64,000 nt of DNA from an uncultured Duncaniella sp. Its GTDB lineage: Bacteria; Bacteroidota; Bacteroidia; Bacteroidales; Muribaculaceae. Each line of letters starts with the position of its first letter. The first letter of the stretch is position 1. The stretch covers positions 186,000 through 249,999 of the forward strand of contig CAJUCI010000001.1 in NCBI GenBank assembly GCA_910584825.1, in the 5' to 3' direction. Positions 16,286-25,073 of this stretch are shown here, in pieces. A program made the translations under genes and the position numbers. Below the pieces are notes generated by a model that ran no database searches, was not told the DNA's origin, and worked only from the letters and a program-made list of their open reading frames with translations.

Positions 16286-17407
16286 ATGAAACTCAAAAAA
16301 CTGTTCTTTAAAAACCACATAACCGGATGGTGCCTAAAAGAGGTTAACTTCGGCCCGCTCACTCTTCTCGTCGGAGCATCGGGTGTCGGCAAAACCCAGA
16401 CACTTAAGGCTATATCTCAGCTGTCACGGATTGCCGCAGGCTATTCGATGAACGGATGCGAGTGGAGGGTTGAATTTGAGGAGTCCGGCCTACAATACGT
16501 GTGGGCGGGGCAATTCGGAGTATCGAATGACACGCCTGATTCCATAGATGGCGAAGAGCCGCGACACACTATCGTCAAGGAGTCGCTTGTAGTCGGTGCG
16601 GATGAGACTGAGATATTCACCCGTGACGCAGAGGAACTACAGTATCACGGAATCCCCACAGTAAAACTTGACCCCACTAAAAGTGCGGTCGAACTGCTTA
16701 AGGAACAGCCAGACATAACCCCTGTAAGGAATGGGTTCAAGAAAATAAACTGGCTCAAAATGGAGACTTCGGGCTATATGTTCTTTTCCTCAAAAATGTT
16801 TGACCATACTGAGCCGTCTCGCACATTTGAGGACATCAAACTCCGTAAACAAAGACGGCCAATTGACAACCTATTTCTTATTATGAGATATGCCCCTGAT
16901 GTCTTTGCAGACATCAAGGAGACATTTACTGATATCTTTCCGCTGGTCGAGGATATCGACTATGACATTCGTGCCATCCGCACAATATCCGAAGAAAAAG
17001 TACGTCCTGTGCTCAAAATCAAGGAAAAAGATGTGGACACATGGATACAATACCCCAACATATCGGCCGGCATGTATCGCACGCTGAGTCAGATTGTTGC
17101 CCTCAAGCTCGCAGATGACGGCGATGTGATACTCATCGATGAGTTTGAGAACGGACTGGGCATAAACTGCATCGACAAACTCGCCGAAATGGCTCAGGAC
17201 CCCGATGTCAATGTCCAGATTATCATGACAAGCCATCACCCCTATATCATCAACTCTATTCCGTTCAGGGCGTGGAGAATTGTTTCTCGTTCAGGTAGTG
17301 ATGTCACCGTAAATACCGCCGACGAACTTCGCATAGGTAAAAGTTCCAAGCACGATGCCTTCATGCAGTTAATCCAGACTACAGCTTATCGCACCGGCAG
17401 ACCATGA
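16286..17407 (+). CDS. AAA/ABC-type ATPase of a two-gene module (candidate defence ATPase)
   Basis: A 373-residue ATPase of the OLD/AAA_15-21 type. Walker A is GASGVGKT (30-37). The ABC-signature region is NISAGMYRTL (258-267), with Walker B VILIDEFENG (281-290; Glu286 catalytic) and a switch His in TSHHPY (His317). Residues about 60-250 form a variable insertion without a motif I know. It lacks a nuclease domain of its own; the TOPRIM-like gene follows with a 4-base overlap. Composition is visibly more AT-rich and less C-biased in codons than pldA and dapB around it, which suggests acquisition by transfer. Architecture recalls PARIS (AriA plus AriB) and split OLD systems; function in phage defence is an inference from this layout. 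Confidence 0.8.
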   Translation: MKLKKLFFKNHITGWCLKEVNFGPLTLLVGASGVGKTQTLKAISQLSRIAAGYSMNGCEWRVEFEESGLQYVWAGQFGVSNDTPDSIDGEEPRHTIVKESLVVGADETEIFTRDAEELQYHGIPTVKLDPTKSAVELLKEQPDITPVRNGFKKINWLKMETSGYMFFSSKMFDHTEPSRTFEDIKLRKQRRPIDNLFLIMRYAPDVFADIKETFTDIFPLVEDIDYDIRAIRTISEEKVRPVLKIKEKDVDTWIQYPNISAGMYRTLSQIVALKLADDGDVILIDEFENGLGINCIDKLAEMAQDPDVNVQIIMTSHHPYIINSIPFRAWRIVSRSGSDVTVNTADELRIGKSSKHDAFMQLIQTTAYRTGRP

Positions 17408-18093
17408 ATGCATATATCATAGTCGAGGGAGAATGCACCGAGACCATCGTCTATCCGGCCTGGCTGAGCATACTGGCTCCGCATATGACCCGTATAGAGA
17501 ACCCCGAAGACTTCACCGACAACAACTATTACCTGTTCTGCGGCTATGGCATACCGTCAATATATAACCACGTGGCCAACGCCGTCGAGGACATAAATGC
17601 GATAAACGCCAAAGGAAAAGCAAAAATCGACTATCTAGTTGTCAACATCGACACCGAGGAGGAAACCCGTCAATACATCCTCAATCAAATATACAACCGG
17701 CTTAATGAAAGAGGGTTGCTCCCACTTTCATTTCCCCTGGAGGTATTCGAGCAACGAGTCAGCATGGAGTCATGGTTTCTCGGCAACCGCAAGGTTTTCA
17801 AATCCAACCCACAGAATCCGGAACTGCTAAAGTACATTGCCCACTACAATGTCAAGACCGACGACCCTGAGCTGATGGAAAACATTGACGAAGAAAGGTT
17901 TGGCTCAAAGGCTCAGTTTCATCACTCCTACCTGCGCAAAATGCTGAATGAGCAGAATACGAGATATACAAAGTCAAAGCCCGATGAAGTATGCCGCAAG
18001 CACTATCTTGACCGGCTGATTGAGCGATATAACGACACGGGGCACATACCCTCGTTTGGCCGATGGTACGATTTTGTAAAAACCAAATTCTGA
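17404..18093 (+). CDS. TOPRIM-like protein (DUF4276/RloB/AriB-like), partner of the AAA ATPase
   Basis: A 229-residue protein with features of a TOPRIM-like nuclease fold. The first strand ends in IIVEGECTE (Glu8, the catalytic-type Glu), a second acidic strand reads YLVVNIDTEEE (Asp83), and MESWFLGN (Glu122) matches the ExWfl motif of DUF4276/RloB-like proteins. The C-terminal 60 residues are helical and basic (KHYLDRLIERYND). The ATG at 17404 overlaps the ATPase stop. Domain assignment is by motif only. It could instead be a nuclease-dead regulator, since the usual DxD pair is degenerate. It is probably the effector whose activity the ATPase controls. Confidence 0.65.
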   Translation: MNAYIIVEGECTETIVYPAWLSILAPHMTRIENPEDFTDNNYYLFCGYGIPSIYNHVANAVEDINAINAKGKAKIDYLVVNIDTEEETRQYILNQIYNRLNERGLLPLSFPLEVFEQRVSMESWFLGNRKVFKSNPQNPELLKYIAHYNVKTDDPELMENIDEERFGSKAQFHHSYLRKMLNEQNTRYTKSKPDEVCRKHYLDRLIERYNDTGHIPSFGRWYDFVKTKF

Positions 18094-18147
18094 ATTTAAG
18101 GTCTTAGATACCGTTTGGCTTATATTTTGACAGCCCGAGGCATGAGT

Positions 18148-18181
18148 TTTGTGGGATTTTGCTGATTTTTATGTATTTTTG
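18148..18181 (+). promoter_or_regulatory. dapB promoter (-33 TTTG, -7 TATTTTTG)
   Basis: TTTG at 18148-18151 and TATTTTTG at 18174-18181 are 22 bases apart, close to the Bacteroidales consensus. The predicted transcript begins a few bases before the ATG at 18189. This settles the start: in-frame ATGs at 18159 and 18171 lie upstream of transcription. Confidence 0.65.
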
Positions 18182-18188
18182 CAGTGTC

Positions 18189-18980
18189 ATGAAAATTGCA
18201 ATCATAGGATACGGAAAAATGGGCCATGCCATCGAACGGATTGCCATCGAGCGCGGCCATCAGATTGTGTCGGTCATCGATGCCGACAATACAGCCGAGT
18301 TTGACTCGGACGCCTTCGCGTCGGCCGACGCGGCCATCGAGTTCACCACCCCCTCCACAGCCCCCGACAACGTCATGCGTGCCGCCGAGCGCGGCGTGCC
18401 CGTAGTGTGCGGCTCAACGGGATGGTACGCCCGCCGCGCCGAGGTCGAGGAGGCCGTGCTGGCCGCAGGCTCTGCCCTGCTGGCGTCAACCAACTTCAGC
18501 ATCGGCGTGCACGTGTTCAACAGCATCTCGCGCCGCCTGGCCCACATCATGGGCAAGCTCGAGCAGTACACCCCGCGCATGAGCGAGACCCACCACATCC
18601 ACAAGCTCGACCACCCCTCGGGCACAGCCATCACCATAGCCGAAGGCATCATCGACGAATGCCCCCGCATCGAGGGCTGGGAAGATGAGGGCGTGGTGTG
18701 GATGAACGCTGCCCCCGAGGAGCGCGAGCGTCAGATGGCCGACGCCATCGCCCGCGGCAAGGAGATACCCGCCGACCGCCTCCCCATCCTCACCCGCCGC
18801 GAGGGGGAGGTGCCGGGCATACACTCGGTCACATGGGAGTCGCCCGTCGACACCATCACCATCGAGCACTCGGCCAAGTCGCGTGACGGATTTGCCCTCG
18901 GCGCGGTCATCGCAGCCGAATGGCTCGCCCACCGCAAGGGCATCTTCACCATCGACCGCATGATGGAAGACATCATCTAA
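18189..18980 (+). CDS. dapB: 4-hydroxy-tetrahydrodipicolinate reductase
   Basis: DapB reduces 4-hydroxy-tetrahydrodipicolinate with NAD(P)H in lysine and diaminopimelate synthesis. The 263-residue length is normal. The Rossmann motif is IIGYGKMGHAIE (4-15), the catalytic block is ETHHIHKLDHPSGTA (about 137-151, with the paired His and Lys), and the dimer-forming C-terminal part follows (EVPGIHSVTWES, RDGFALGAVIAAEWL). It has its own promoter immediately upstream, in the gap after the AAA/TOPRIM module, and is followed by lepB. Confidence 0.95.
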   Translation: MKIAIIGYGKMGHAIERIAIERGHQIVSVIDADNTAEFDSDAFASADAAIEFTTPSTAPDNVMRAAERGVPVVCGSTGWYARRAEVEEAVLAAGSALLASTNFSIGVHVFNSISRRLAHIMGKLEQYTPRMSETHHIHKLDHPSGTAITIAEGIIDECPRIEGWEDEGVVWMNAAPEERERQMADAIARGKEIPADRLPILTRREGEVPGIHSVTWESPVDTITIEHSAKSRDGFALGAVIAAEWLAHRKGIFTIDRMMEDII

Positions 18981-18984
18981 CGAA

Positions 18985-19046
18985 TGAAAAATTTAAAATG
19001 GGAAATGGAAAATTCTCCATTTTAAATTCTAAATTTTAAATTTCTT
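18985..19046. repeat. AATTTAAAATGG-type boundary repeat (family C)
   Basis: AAAATTTAAAATGGGAAATGG and its reverse complement fill the gap between the dapB stop and the lepB ATG and could fold into a weak hairpin. Confidence 0.7.
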
Positions 19047-20489
19047 ATGGAATCATTTACCGCCGATTTCAAGCGGCGCGTCCGCGACAACAGCACCTCG
19101 CGATGGATACGTTTCGCCGTCGTGTCACTCATCTTCTTCCTGTGGGTGGCATGGTTGGGCAACTGGTGGGTGGCACTGGCATGGATACTGCTCTTTGACA
19201 TCTACATCACCGGCTACATCCCCTTCACATGGTGGAAGAAGTCGAAAAACGCCACCGTGCGTGCCGTCATGAGCTGGGTCGACGCTATAGTCTACGCCCT
19301 CATCCTCGTCTACTTCGTCTTCACCTTCGTGGGGCAGAACTATCAGATACCCTCCTCGTCGCTCGAGAAGTCGCTGCTCGTGGGCGACTACCTGTGGGTC
19401 AACAAGATGGCCTACGGCCCGCGTGTGCCCTTCACCCCCGTGCACTTCCCGCTGGTCCAGAACACCTTCCCCATAATCAACACCAAGAGCTATCTCGACT
19501 CCCCGCAGTGGACCTACCACCGCCTCAAGGGGCTGGGCAAGGTTCAGCGCGGCGACATCGTGGTGTTCAACTTCCCCGCCGGCGACACCGTGGCCGTCAA
19601 GGTGCAGAACCCCGACTACTACACCCTCTGCAAGATGTATGGCCGCGACAACATCATCAATAATCCCCAGACCTTCGGCGAGGTCATCTACCGCCCCGTT
19701 GACCGCCGTGAGAACTACGTCAAGCGTGCCGTCGGTCTGCCCGGCGAACGCATCAGGATAACCGACGGCGTCATCCACATCAACGGCAAGCCCATCGAGC
19801 AGCCCGAGAACGTGCAGTTCAACTACTACTACCAGCTCCGTCAGGGCGGCTTCACCCCCCAGGCATGGGACGAGTTAGGCATCTCGGCCGACGACCGCCA
19901 CCAGGTGCCCGTCACCCCCGGCGACGTCGAGGCCCTGCGCCAGCTCGGATTTGCCGTCAACCCCGACGGCACCGTGCCCCCGGTCTACGCCTCGCCCCTC
20001 ACCCCCGCAATGGTCAAGACCCTCGAGGCCGACCCCGCCGTGGCCAAAGTGATGAAAGTGCCCGCCCAGGACGGCGAATACCTCTTTCCCGAAGGGGTGT
20101 CGGCCAACTGGACCCGCGCCGACTACGGCGAGGTGTGGATACCCGCCAAAGGCTCGCGTCTACGCCTCACCCCCGCCGCCTGGCAGATATATGGCCGCAC
20201 CATCCGCGACTATGAGGGCAACCACTCGGCCCGCCTCGGCGAAGACGGCAAGGTATATATCGACGGCAAGCCGGTCGACGTCTACACCTTCAAGATGGAC
20301 TACTACTTCATGATGGGCGACAACCGCGACAACTCGCTCGACTCGCGCTACTGGGGCTTCGTGCCAGAAGACCACATCGTAGGCCGTCCCGAACGCGTGC
20401 TCATATCCTTTGACAAAGACCGTTCCCTCTTCGACGGCGGCATCCGCTGGGACCGCATCCTGCGCAAAGCCAACCCCGAAGAGAAATGA
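19047..20489 (+). CDS. lepB: Signal peptidase I
   Basis: A membrane-bound serine protease that removes Sec signal peptides. At 480 residues it is longer than the E. coli enzyme, as is usual in Bacteroidales. Three hydrophobic segments lie in residues 20-115. The catalytic Ser is in QIPSSSLEKSL (about 110), the general-base Lys in NYVKRAVGLPGE (about 225), and the conserved box D/E region is MMGDNRDNSLDSRYWGFV (about 425-442). A long insertion (about 265-390) separates the Lys region from the last box. It probably forms one transcription unit with dapB and the WbqC gene, joined by family C tracts. Confidence 0.95.
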   Translation: MESFTADFKRRVRDNSTSRWIRFAVVSLIFFLWVAWLGNWWVALAWILLFDIYITGYIPFTWWKKSKNATVRAVMSWVDAIVYALILVYFVFTFVGQNYQIPSSSLEKSLLVGDYLWVNKMAYGPRVPFTPVHFPLVQNTFPIINTKSYLDSPQWTYHRLKGLGKVQRGDIVVFNFPAGDTVAVKVQNPDYYTLCKMYGRDNIINNPQTFGEVIYRPVDRRENYVKRAVGLPGERIRITDGVIHINGKPIEQPENVQFNYYYQLRQGGFTPQAWDELGISADDRHQVPVTPGDVEALRQLGFAVNPDGTVPPVYASPLTPAMVKTLEADPAVAKVMKVPAQDGEYLFPEGVSANWTRADYGEVWIPAKGSRLRLTPAAWQIYGRTIRDYEGNHSARLGEDGKVYIDGKPVDVYTFKMDYYFMMGDNRDNSLDSRYWGFVPEDHIVGRPERVLISFDKDRSLFDGGIRWDRILRKANPEEK

Positions 20490-20597
20490 AAAATTAAAAA
20501 TGTAAAATGTAAAATTCCCCCTCGCCCCCTCCACCGCGAAGTTTAATTTTTAATTTTTAATTTTAAATTTTCCATTTTAAATTTTTAATTCCCAATC
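20490..20597. repeat. AATTTAAAATGG-type boundary repeat (family C)
   Basis: AAAATTAAAAATGTAAAATG words, a short GC stretch (CCCCCTCGCCCCCTCCACCG), then TTTAATTTTTAATTTTTAAT words run to the GTG start of the WbqC-like gene. Confidence 0.65.
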
Positions 20598-21242
20598 GTG
20601 CGTCCCATCCTCTTCCCATCGCGTCATACAGTGCTCCCGCCCCGCCTGTGCGGAGGGGTGGAGATGTATGTCCATGCCTGGGCATCGGGCGCATACTCGA
20701 TGGACTGGGCCGGGCGGTTCGACAAGCGCGACAAAGGCACCCACCGCTTCACCATAGCCGACACCCGCGGACCCCTCGACCTCACCGTGCCCATCGCCAA
20801 ACCACACTCGAGCCGGTGCCGGTGGGACGAAGTCGGCATCTCGACACACGGAGCGTGGTGGGACGTCCACCGCGTAGCCCTCGAGAGCGCGTATGGCCGC
20901 ACCCCCTACTTTGAATACTACATCGACCGCTTCCTCCCCATGCTCACCGTCGGCGTCGACGAACGTTACCCCCTGCTCAGCTCGCTCGCCACAGCCTGGG
21001 ACGACAGCATCCGCGACATCCTCGGCTTGAGCGACGCCGCCGACTGCACCGAGACCGCCCGCATCACCCCCGACACGCTCGCCGACACCGCCACGCGCCT
21101 CACCCCCTACCGCCAGGTACGCGCCGACAGGCTCGGATTCACCCCCGGCCTCTCGATACTCGACCTCATATTCAACCTCGGCCCCGAAGCCCAGATATAC
21201 CTCAACAACCTCACTGACACAGTCTACAACACACAACGATGA
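20598..21242 (+). CDS. WbqC-like family protein
   Basis: A 214-residue protein of the WbqC-like family, found with polysaccharide and glycolipid genes. The GTG at 20598 gives MRPILFPSRH, and a tract of repeat DNA directly precedes it. Recognisable parts are YVHAWASGAYSMDWAGRFDKR, the RFTIADTRGPLDLTVPI strand pair and VALESAYGRTPYFEYY (about 100-115), all usual for the family. The C-terminus has LSILDLIFNLGPEAQIYL. It overlaps the glycosyltransferase gene by 4 bases. The exact reaction is not established for the family. Confidence 0.85.
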   Translation: MRPILFPSRHTVLPPRLCGGVEMYVHAWASGAYSMDWAGRFDKRDKGTHRFTIADTRGPLDLTVPIAKPHSSRCRWDEVGISTHGAWWDVHRVALESAYGRTPYFEYYIDRFLPMLTVGVDERYPLLSSLATAWDDSIRDILGLSDAADCTETARITPDTLADTATRLTPYRQVRADRLGFTPGLSILDLIFNLGPEAQIYLNNLTDTVYNTQR

Positions 21243-22015
21243 TTCCAAAGACTATACATTACACATGGTTCAGCAACGAGCCGCTCTCGCCCGAAATCCA
21301 GGCCTGCATCGACTCGTGGAAGAAACACATGCCCGACTACACCATTGTGAAATGGGACATGGACAAGATTGCCGGCATCGACAACATCTTCATGCGCGAA
21401 GCCATCGCCAAGCGCAAATGGGCCTTTGCCGCCGACTTCGTCCGCCTCTACGCCGTCTATCATCACGGCGGCATCTATCTTGACACCGACATGATGATGC
21501 TGCGCTCGCTCGACCCCATGCTCGACCACCGCGCCTTCATCGGCCGCGAGAGCTCGTTCCACCTCATGGAGCACCGCACCGAGCACTTCCTCACCTCTCA
21601 CTGCTTCGGAGCCGAAGCGCGCCACCCCTTCATCAAGCGGTGCCTCGACTATTACGAAGGGCGCAGATTCGTCACCGGCACCTGTCCCGACCTGCCCGTA
21701 TCGCTCACCCTCGACATGACCCTCATGCCCTACATCCAGAGCGAGATAGCCAAGCAGTGGGGCTATAGCCCCTCCACCCTCCGAGACGTGCGCCAGGACC
21801 TCCCCGACGGCCTCACCGTCTACCCCTCGCGCTACTTCGACCCCCAGTGTGCCGGCCCCGACAGCTACGGACGCCACCTGGCCCTCGGCTCATGGCGCGA
21901 AAGCCGCATCTCCCGCCCGCCCGTCGACTGGCGTTACAAGATAGAATGGCGCGTCGTAGCCCTCCTCCGCGGCATCCTCGCACGCATGGGCTACGAAGTA
22001 ATCAAGAAGAACTAA
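21239..22015 (+). CDS. Glycosyltransferase family 32-type sugar transferase
   Basis: A 258-residue glycosyltransferase of the Gly_transf_sug (DXD) type. The N-terminus MIPKTIHYTWFSNEPLS is standard, followed by WKKHMPDYTIVKWD. The nucleotide-sugar and metal site is AADFVRLYAVYHHGGIYLD followed by TDM (DXD = Asp-Thr-Asp, about residue 83). It overlaps the WbqC-like gene by 4 bases, so both probably act in one glycan-assembly step. Donor and acceptor unknown. Confidence 0.9.
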   Translation: MIPKTIHYTWFSNEPLSPEIQACIDSWKKHMPDYTIVKWDMDKIAGIDNIFMREAIAKRKWAFAADFVRLYAVYHHGGIYLDTDMMMLRSLDPMLDHRAFIGRESSFHLMEHRTEHFLTSHCFGAEARHPFIKRCLDYYEGRRFVTGTCPDLPVSLTLDMTLMPYIQSEIAKQWGYSPSTLRDVRQDLPDGLTVYPSRYFDPQCAGPDSYGRHLALGSWRESRISRPPVDWRYKIEWRVVALLRGILARMGYEVIKKN

Positions 22016-22054
22016 ACCAATCCCCACCATACACCTCCTCCTCACCCACCACCC

Positions 22055-23008
22055 ATGAGAGTAATCGACCACCTGACCCGCAACGACGGCCGCACCGCCT
22101 TTTCGTTTGAAATACTCCCGCCCCTCAAGGGCAACGACATAGCCCGCGTGTTCAACATCATCGACCGTCTGCGCGAATTCGACCCCAAATACATCAACAT
22201 CACCTCCCACCGTAGCGAGGTGCAATATCAGGAGCGTCCCGACGGCACCATCATCAAGAAAAAGATACGCAAGCGTCCCGGCTCCGTAGCCATCGCCTCG
22301 GCCATCCAGAACAAATACGGCATCACAGCCGTCCCCCACATTATATGTAAAGGCTTCACGCGCGACGAGACCGAGTATGCCCTCATCGACCTCAACTTCC
22401 TCGGCGTGCATGACCTCCTGCTCCTGCAGGGCGACGCCAAGGGGCCCGACAAGTCCACCGACCCCACCGTGGTCAACCTCCACGCCACCGACCTCCAGAG
22501 CCAGGTCAACGACTTCAACCGCGGCATCTATGCCGACGGCGAGCCCTTCGAGGCCAACGCCACCCCATTCAGCTACGGCATGGCCTGTTATCCCGAGAAA
22601 CACGAGGCCGCGCCCAACATGGAGAGCGACCTGCGCTACGCCAAGATGAAGGTCGACAACGGCGCATCCTACCTCGTCACCCAGATGTTCTTCGACAATC
22701 AGAAGTATTACGACTTCCTCGCCCGCTGCCGCGCCGAAGGCATCACCGTGCCCATCATCCCCGGCATCAAACCCATCGTCACATGCAGCCAGCTCAACGT
22801 GCTCCCGCGCGTATTCCGCAGCGACATCCCCGAGCCGCTGGCCACCGAGCTTGCCGCCTGCACCACCGACGCCGAGGCCAGGGAAGTAGGCGTGGAATGG
22901 TGCACCGCACAGTGCCGCGACCTCATAGCCCACGGCGTCCCCTCAATCCACTTTTACACCCTCATGGCCACCGATTCAGTGGCCCGTGTGGCAAAAGAAA
23001 TATATTAA
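22055..23008 (+). CDS. metF: Methylenetetrahydrofolate reductase
   Basis: MetF reduces 5,10-methylene-THF to 5-methyl-THF with FAD, supplying the methyl donor for MetH (encoded at 52937-56578 in this window). The 317-residue TIM barrel begins FSFEILPPLKG (catalytic Glu in FEILPP), with NITSHRSE, VPHIICKGFTRDE and LLLLQGDAKG (the FAD-binding GD motif) in order, and ending FYTLMATDSV. Located 40 bases after the glycosyltransferase gene, likely co-transcribed or with its own promoter. Confidence 0.95.
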   Translation: MRVIDHLTRNDGRTAFSFEILPPLKGNDIARVFNIIDRLREFDPKYINITSHRSEVQYQERPDGTIIKKKIRKRPGSVAIASAIQNKYGITAVPHIICKGFTRDETEYALIDLNFLGVHDLLLLQGDAKGPDKSTDPTVVNLHATDLQSQVNDFNRGIYADGEPFEANATPFSYGMACYPEKHEAAPNMESDLRYAKMKVDNGASYLVTQMFFDNQKYYDFLARCRAEGITVPIIPGIKPIVTCSQLNVLPRVFRSDIPEPLATELAACTTDAEAREVGVEWCTAQCRDLIAHGVPSIHFYTLMATDSVARVAKEIY

Positions 23009-23216
23009 CGCACGAAAGTACCACCCTCGGATAAAATAGTATTACTTACGATGGCAAATTTACACTAAATTTGCCATCGTAGTTTTTTGTTAAAAAACCT
23101 GTAGAATACTATTACCCATTACCTAAAGTCATTATCTATTCCTACCGACAAGTTTTTTACCTGAAATCTGCACCAAACAAATACCAAAAAATATCTAATC
23201 ACCAATTAATCCTAAC

Positions 23217-24434
23217 ATGCTTATGATTAAAAAATTACTCTCAATGGCCGCAATGGCCCTCATCGCCGTCAGCGCAAGTGCTGACGAAGTTGACATCCTG
23301 CCCACATTTGGCTCAGCAGGCTGGGGTTCATCTTATAATGCCGAAACGAAGACTATCACATTTGATGATAGCTGGAAAGGTCGCGGCTGGTGGCTCGACG
23401 GTGCTGACTACAGCAAATATGATAAAGTCGTTGTCGAGTTTGAGCCTGTAACCTACACTGTACAGCTCGTTATCGAATATTCTGCTGCTGAAGGCAAAAG
23501 CTCCACTGCTAATGTAGAAGCAGGAGTTAACAAAGTTAAATGTGAATTCGACCCTGAATATAAATCAAGCGTAAAGCAGATTTATGTTCAGAACTCCGAG
23601 GCAGGAACCCTCACACTCACTGCCGCTTATCTGCTCAACGGCGTAGTATCTGACCCCAACCTCCTTTGGGATGGTAATGCACCTCTTGCAGATTGGAAAT
23701 CCGGAGGTGACGTAACAAGCACCAAGGTTAAAGCCGGTGATGTAATCACTTATGTATTTACCGGCACTGCTGAAGATGGAGGCCAGGCTCTCGTCAAAAA
23801 CGATAGCTGGAAGGATGTCATTGGCACAGCCAAAATCAATGCAGCCGACATGAACACCGGCAAAGTGGTAGTCGGCGTCACCAACGAAATGCTTGCCTCT
23901 ATCGGCACAAAATTCTTCCTTCAGGGAGAAAAGGGCGCAACACTTACCAAAGTTGAGCGCACTGCCGAAAATGGCTTCGATGTGGAAAAGACTCTCTATT
24001 ATGGCGAACGCGCCATTGCCGCCGAGCTTTTCTTCACCATTCCCGAAGAGGCTGCATCTATTTCAGTAGTTCTTGACAAAAAACCTGAATGGATTCAACT
24101 TTGCAACGGCAGCTGGACAACCCTCATAGACAATGATTCACCCAAGGCTGAATTTATCACCAATGCTGACAACACCGTTACGATGAATGCAACCATCGAT
24201 GCCGATTTCATTTCTGCAATCAATGCATCGAAGAAGATGGTAATCAATGGTAAAGGCGCATCAGTGCTTTCAGTCACATATGATTCTAAAAAGTCAGGCA
24301 TCGCCGACATCACCATCGAGGACGAGAATGCCCCTGTTGAATACTTCAACCTCCAGGGCGTACGCGTAGAGAACCCCACCAACGGCCTCTACATCCGTCG
24401 TCAGGGCAACAAGGTGACCAAGGTTATCCTCTGA
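23217..24434 (+). CDS. Secreted protein with C-terminal sorting-like tail
   Basis: A 405-residue exported protein. The signal peptide is MIKKLLSMAAMALIAVSASADE (starting at 23217 or the second ATG at 23223). The middle is beta-rich and repetitive, with two similar segments (about 25-130 and 150-215, each with a SWKGR/SWKDV-type turn), and no enzyme motif was recognised. The last 32 residues (EYFNLQGVRVENPTNGLYI and then RRQGNKVTKVIL) match the short tail seen on many secreted Bacteroidales proteins, resembling a type IX sorting signal. It is distinctly more AT-rich than its neighbours, with A/T-ending codons, which suggests recent acquisition or high expression. Function unknown. Confidence 0.75.
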   Translation: MLMIKKLLSMAAMALIAVSASADEVDILPTFGSAGWGSSYNAETKTITFDDSWKGRGWWLDGADYSKYDKVVVEFEPVTYTVQLVIEYSAAEGKSSTANVEAGVNKVKCEFDPEYKSSVKQIYVQNSEAGTLTLTAAYLLNGVVSDPNLLWDGNAPLADWKSGGDVTSTKVKAGDVITYVFTGTAEDGGQALVKNDSWKDVIGTAKINAADMNTGKVVVGVTNEMLASIGTKFFLQGEKGATLTKVERTAENGFDVEKTLYYGERAIAAELFFTIPEEAASISVVLDKKPEWIQLCNGSWTTLIDNDSPKAEFITNADNTVTMNATIDADFISAINASKKMVINGKGASVLSVTYDSKKSGIADITIEDENAPVEYFNLQGVRVENPTNGLYIRRQGNKVTKVIL

Positions 24435-24566
24435 TTCACACAAACATCAGATACACATTCACATAGGCTTTCCAATAGGTTCGACATGCCGTGGTCCGGC
24501 CACACACCGGCCATGCATAAAAACACTCCCCTCGCAGGGTAGCGCGACGCCACCCTGACAACCACA

Positions 24567-24604
24567 AGCCGCAGCCCCCACCCGGGAGCTGCGGCTAACT
24601 TTTC
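24567..24604 (+). terminator. Intrinsic terminator after the secreted-protein gene
   Basis: AGCCGCAGC (24567-24575) pairs with GCTGCGGCT (24588-24596), followed by AACTTTT. It lies 132 bases past the stop codon, after GC-rich DNA. Confidence 0.7.
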
Positions 24605-24626
24605 CCCCGGCAGGTAAGAGCCGTAG

Positions 24627-24766
24627 GTAGGAGCGACGGCTTTAGCCGTCGATATGACATGAACAAACTAACTTAATTCGATGAAATATTGTTAGATACG
24701 TGGCTTCGTATCGACATTAGCCAATACGTAGCTCCATATCGACGGCTAAAGCCGTCGCTCCTACAG
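24627..24766. repeat. REPIN-like facing pair of REP palindromes
   Basis: A left REP unit (24627-24656: GTAGGAGC + GACGGCTTTAGCCGTC + GATATG) faces a right unit (24735-24766: CATATC + GACGGCTAAAGCCGTC + GCTCCTACAG) over an AT-rich spacer of about 80 bp. This is the most complete pair in the window. It occupies the 639-bp gap between the secreted protein and alkaline phosphatase. Confidence 0.85.
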
Positions 24767-24897
24767 CCGCCCAACACCTTTGGCACAACACAGCATAGCT
24801 AACTATAATACTGTTAATTAGCCAACACCATTTTAATATCATTTTTTCTCGCCATAAAATATTTAACACTTATATTGAAACTATTTAGCCCCGGCTG

Positions 24898-24933
24898 AAT
24901 TCTAATTATGGCGAATTCGCCATAATTAGAATT
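24898..24933. promoter_or_regulatory. Perfect 36-bp palindrome
   Basis: The half-site AATTCTAATTATGGCGAA is followed immediately by its exact reverse complement, with no loop. No T-run follows on either strand, which argues against a terminator. It may be a binding site for a symmetric regulator, a recombinase target or a cruciform. It lies 141 bases from the alkaline phosphatase stop. Confidence 0.6.
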
Positions 24934-24984
24934 AGGACTACAAATCCCCCCGTTCTCCCGTCTTTACCTCTCAGGTAACACGAA

Positions 24985-25028
24985 ACAAAAGCGACACAAG
25001 AGAAATCAATCTCTTATGTCGCTTTTGT
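24985..25028 (-). terminator. Family D hairpin after alkaline phosphatase
   Basis: ACAAAAGCGACACAAGAGA (24985-25003) faces TCTCTTATGTCGCTTTTGT (25010-25028) with one mismatch. The right arm continues into further family words (CTTATGTCCTTATGTCC). 46 bases from the stop at 25074. Confidence 0.7.
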
Positions 25029-25073
25029 AACTTATGTCCTTATGTCCCCTTCTCAAACGGGGATATGGTGACT

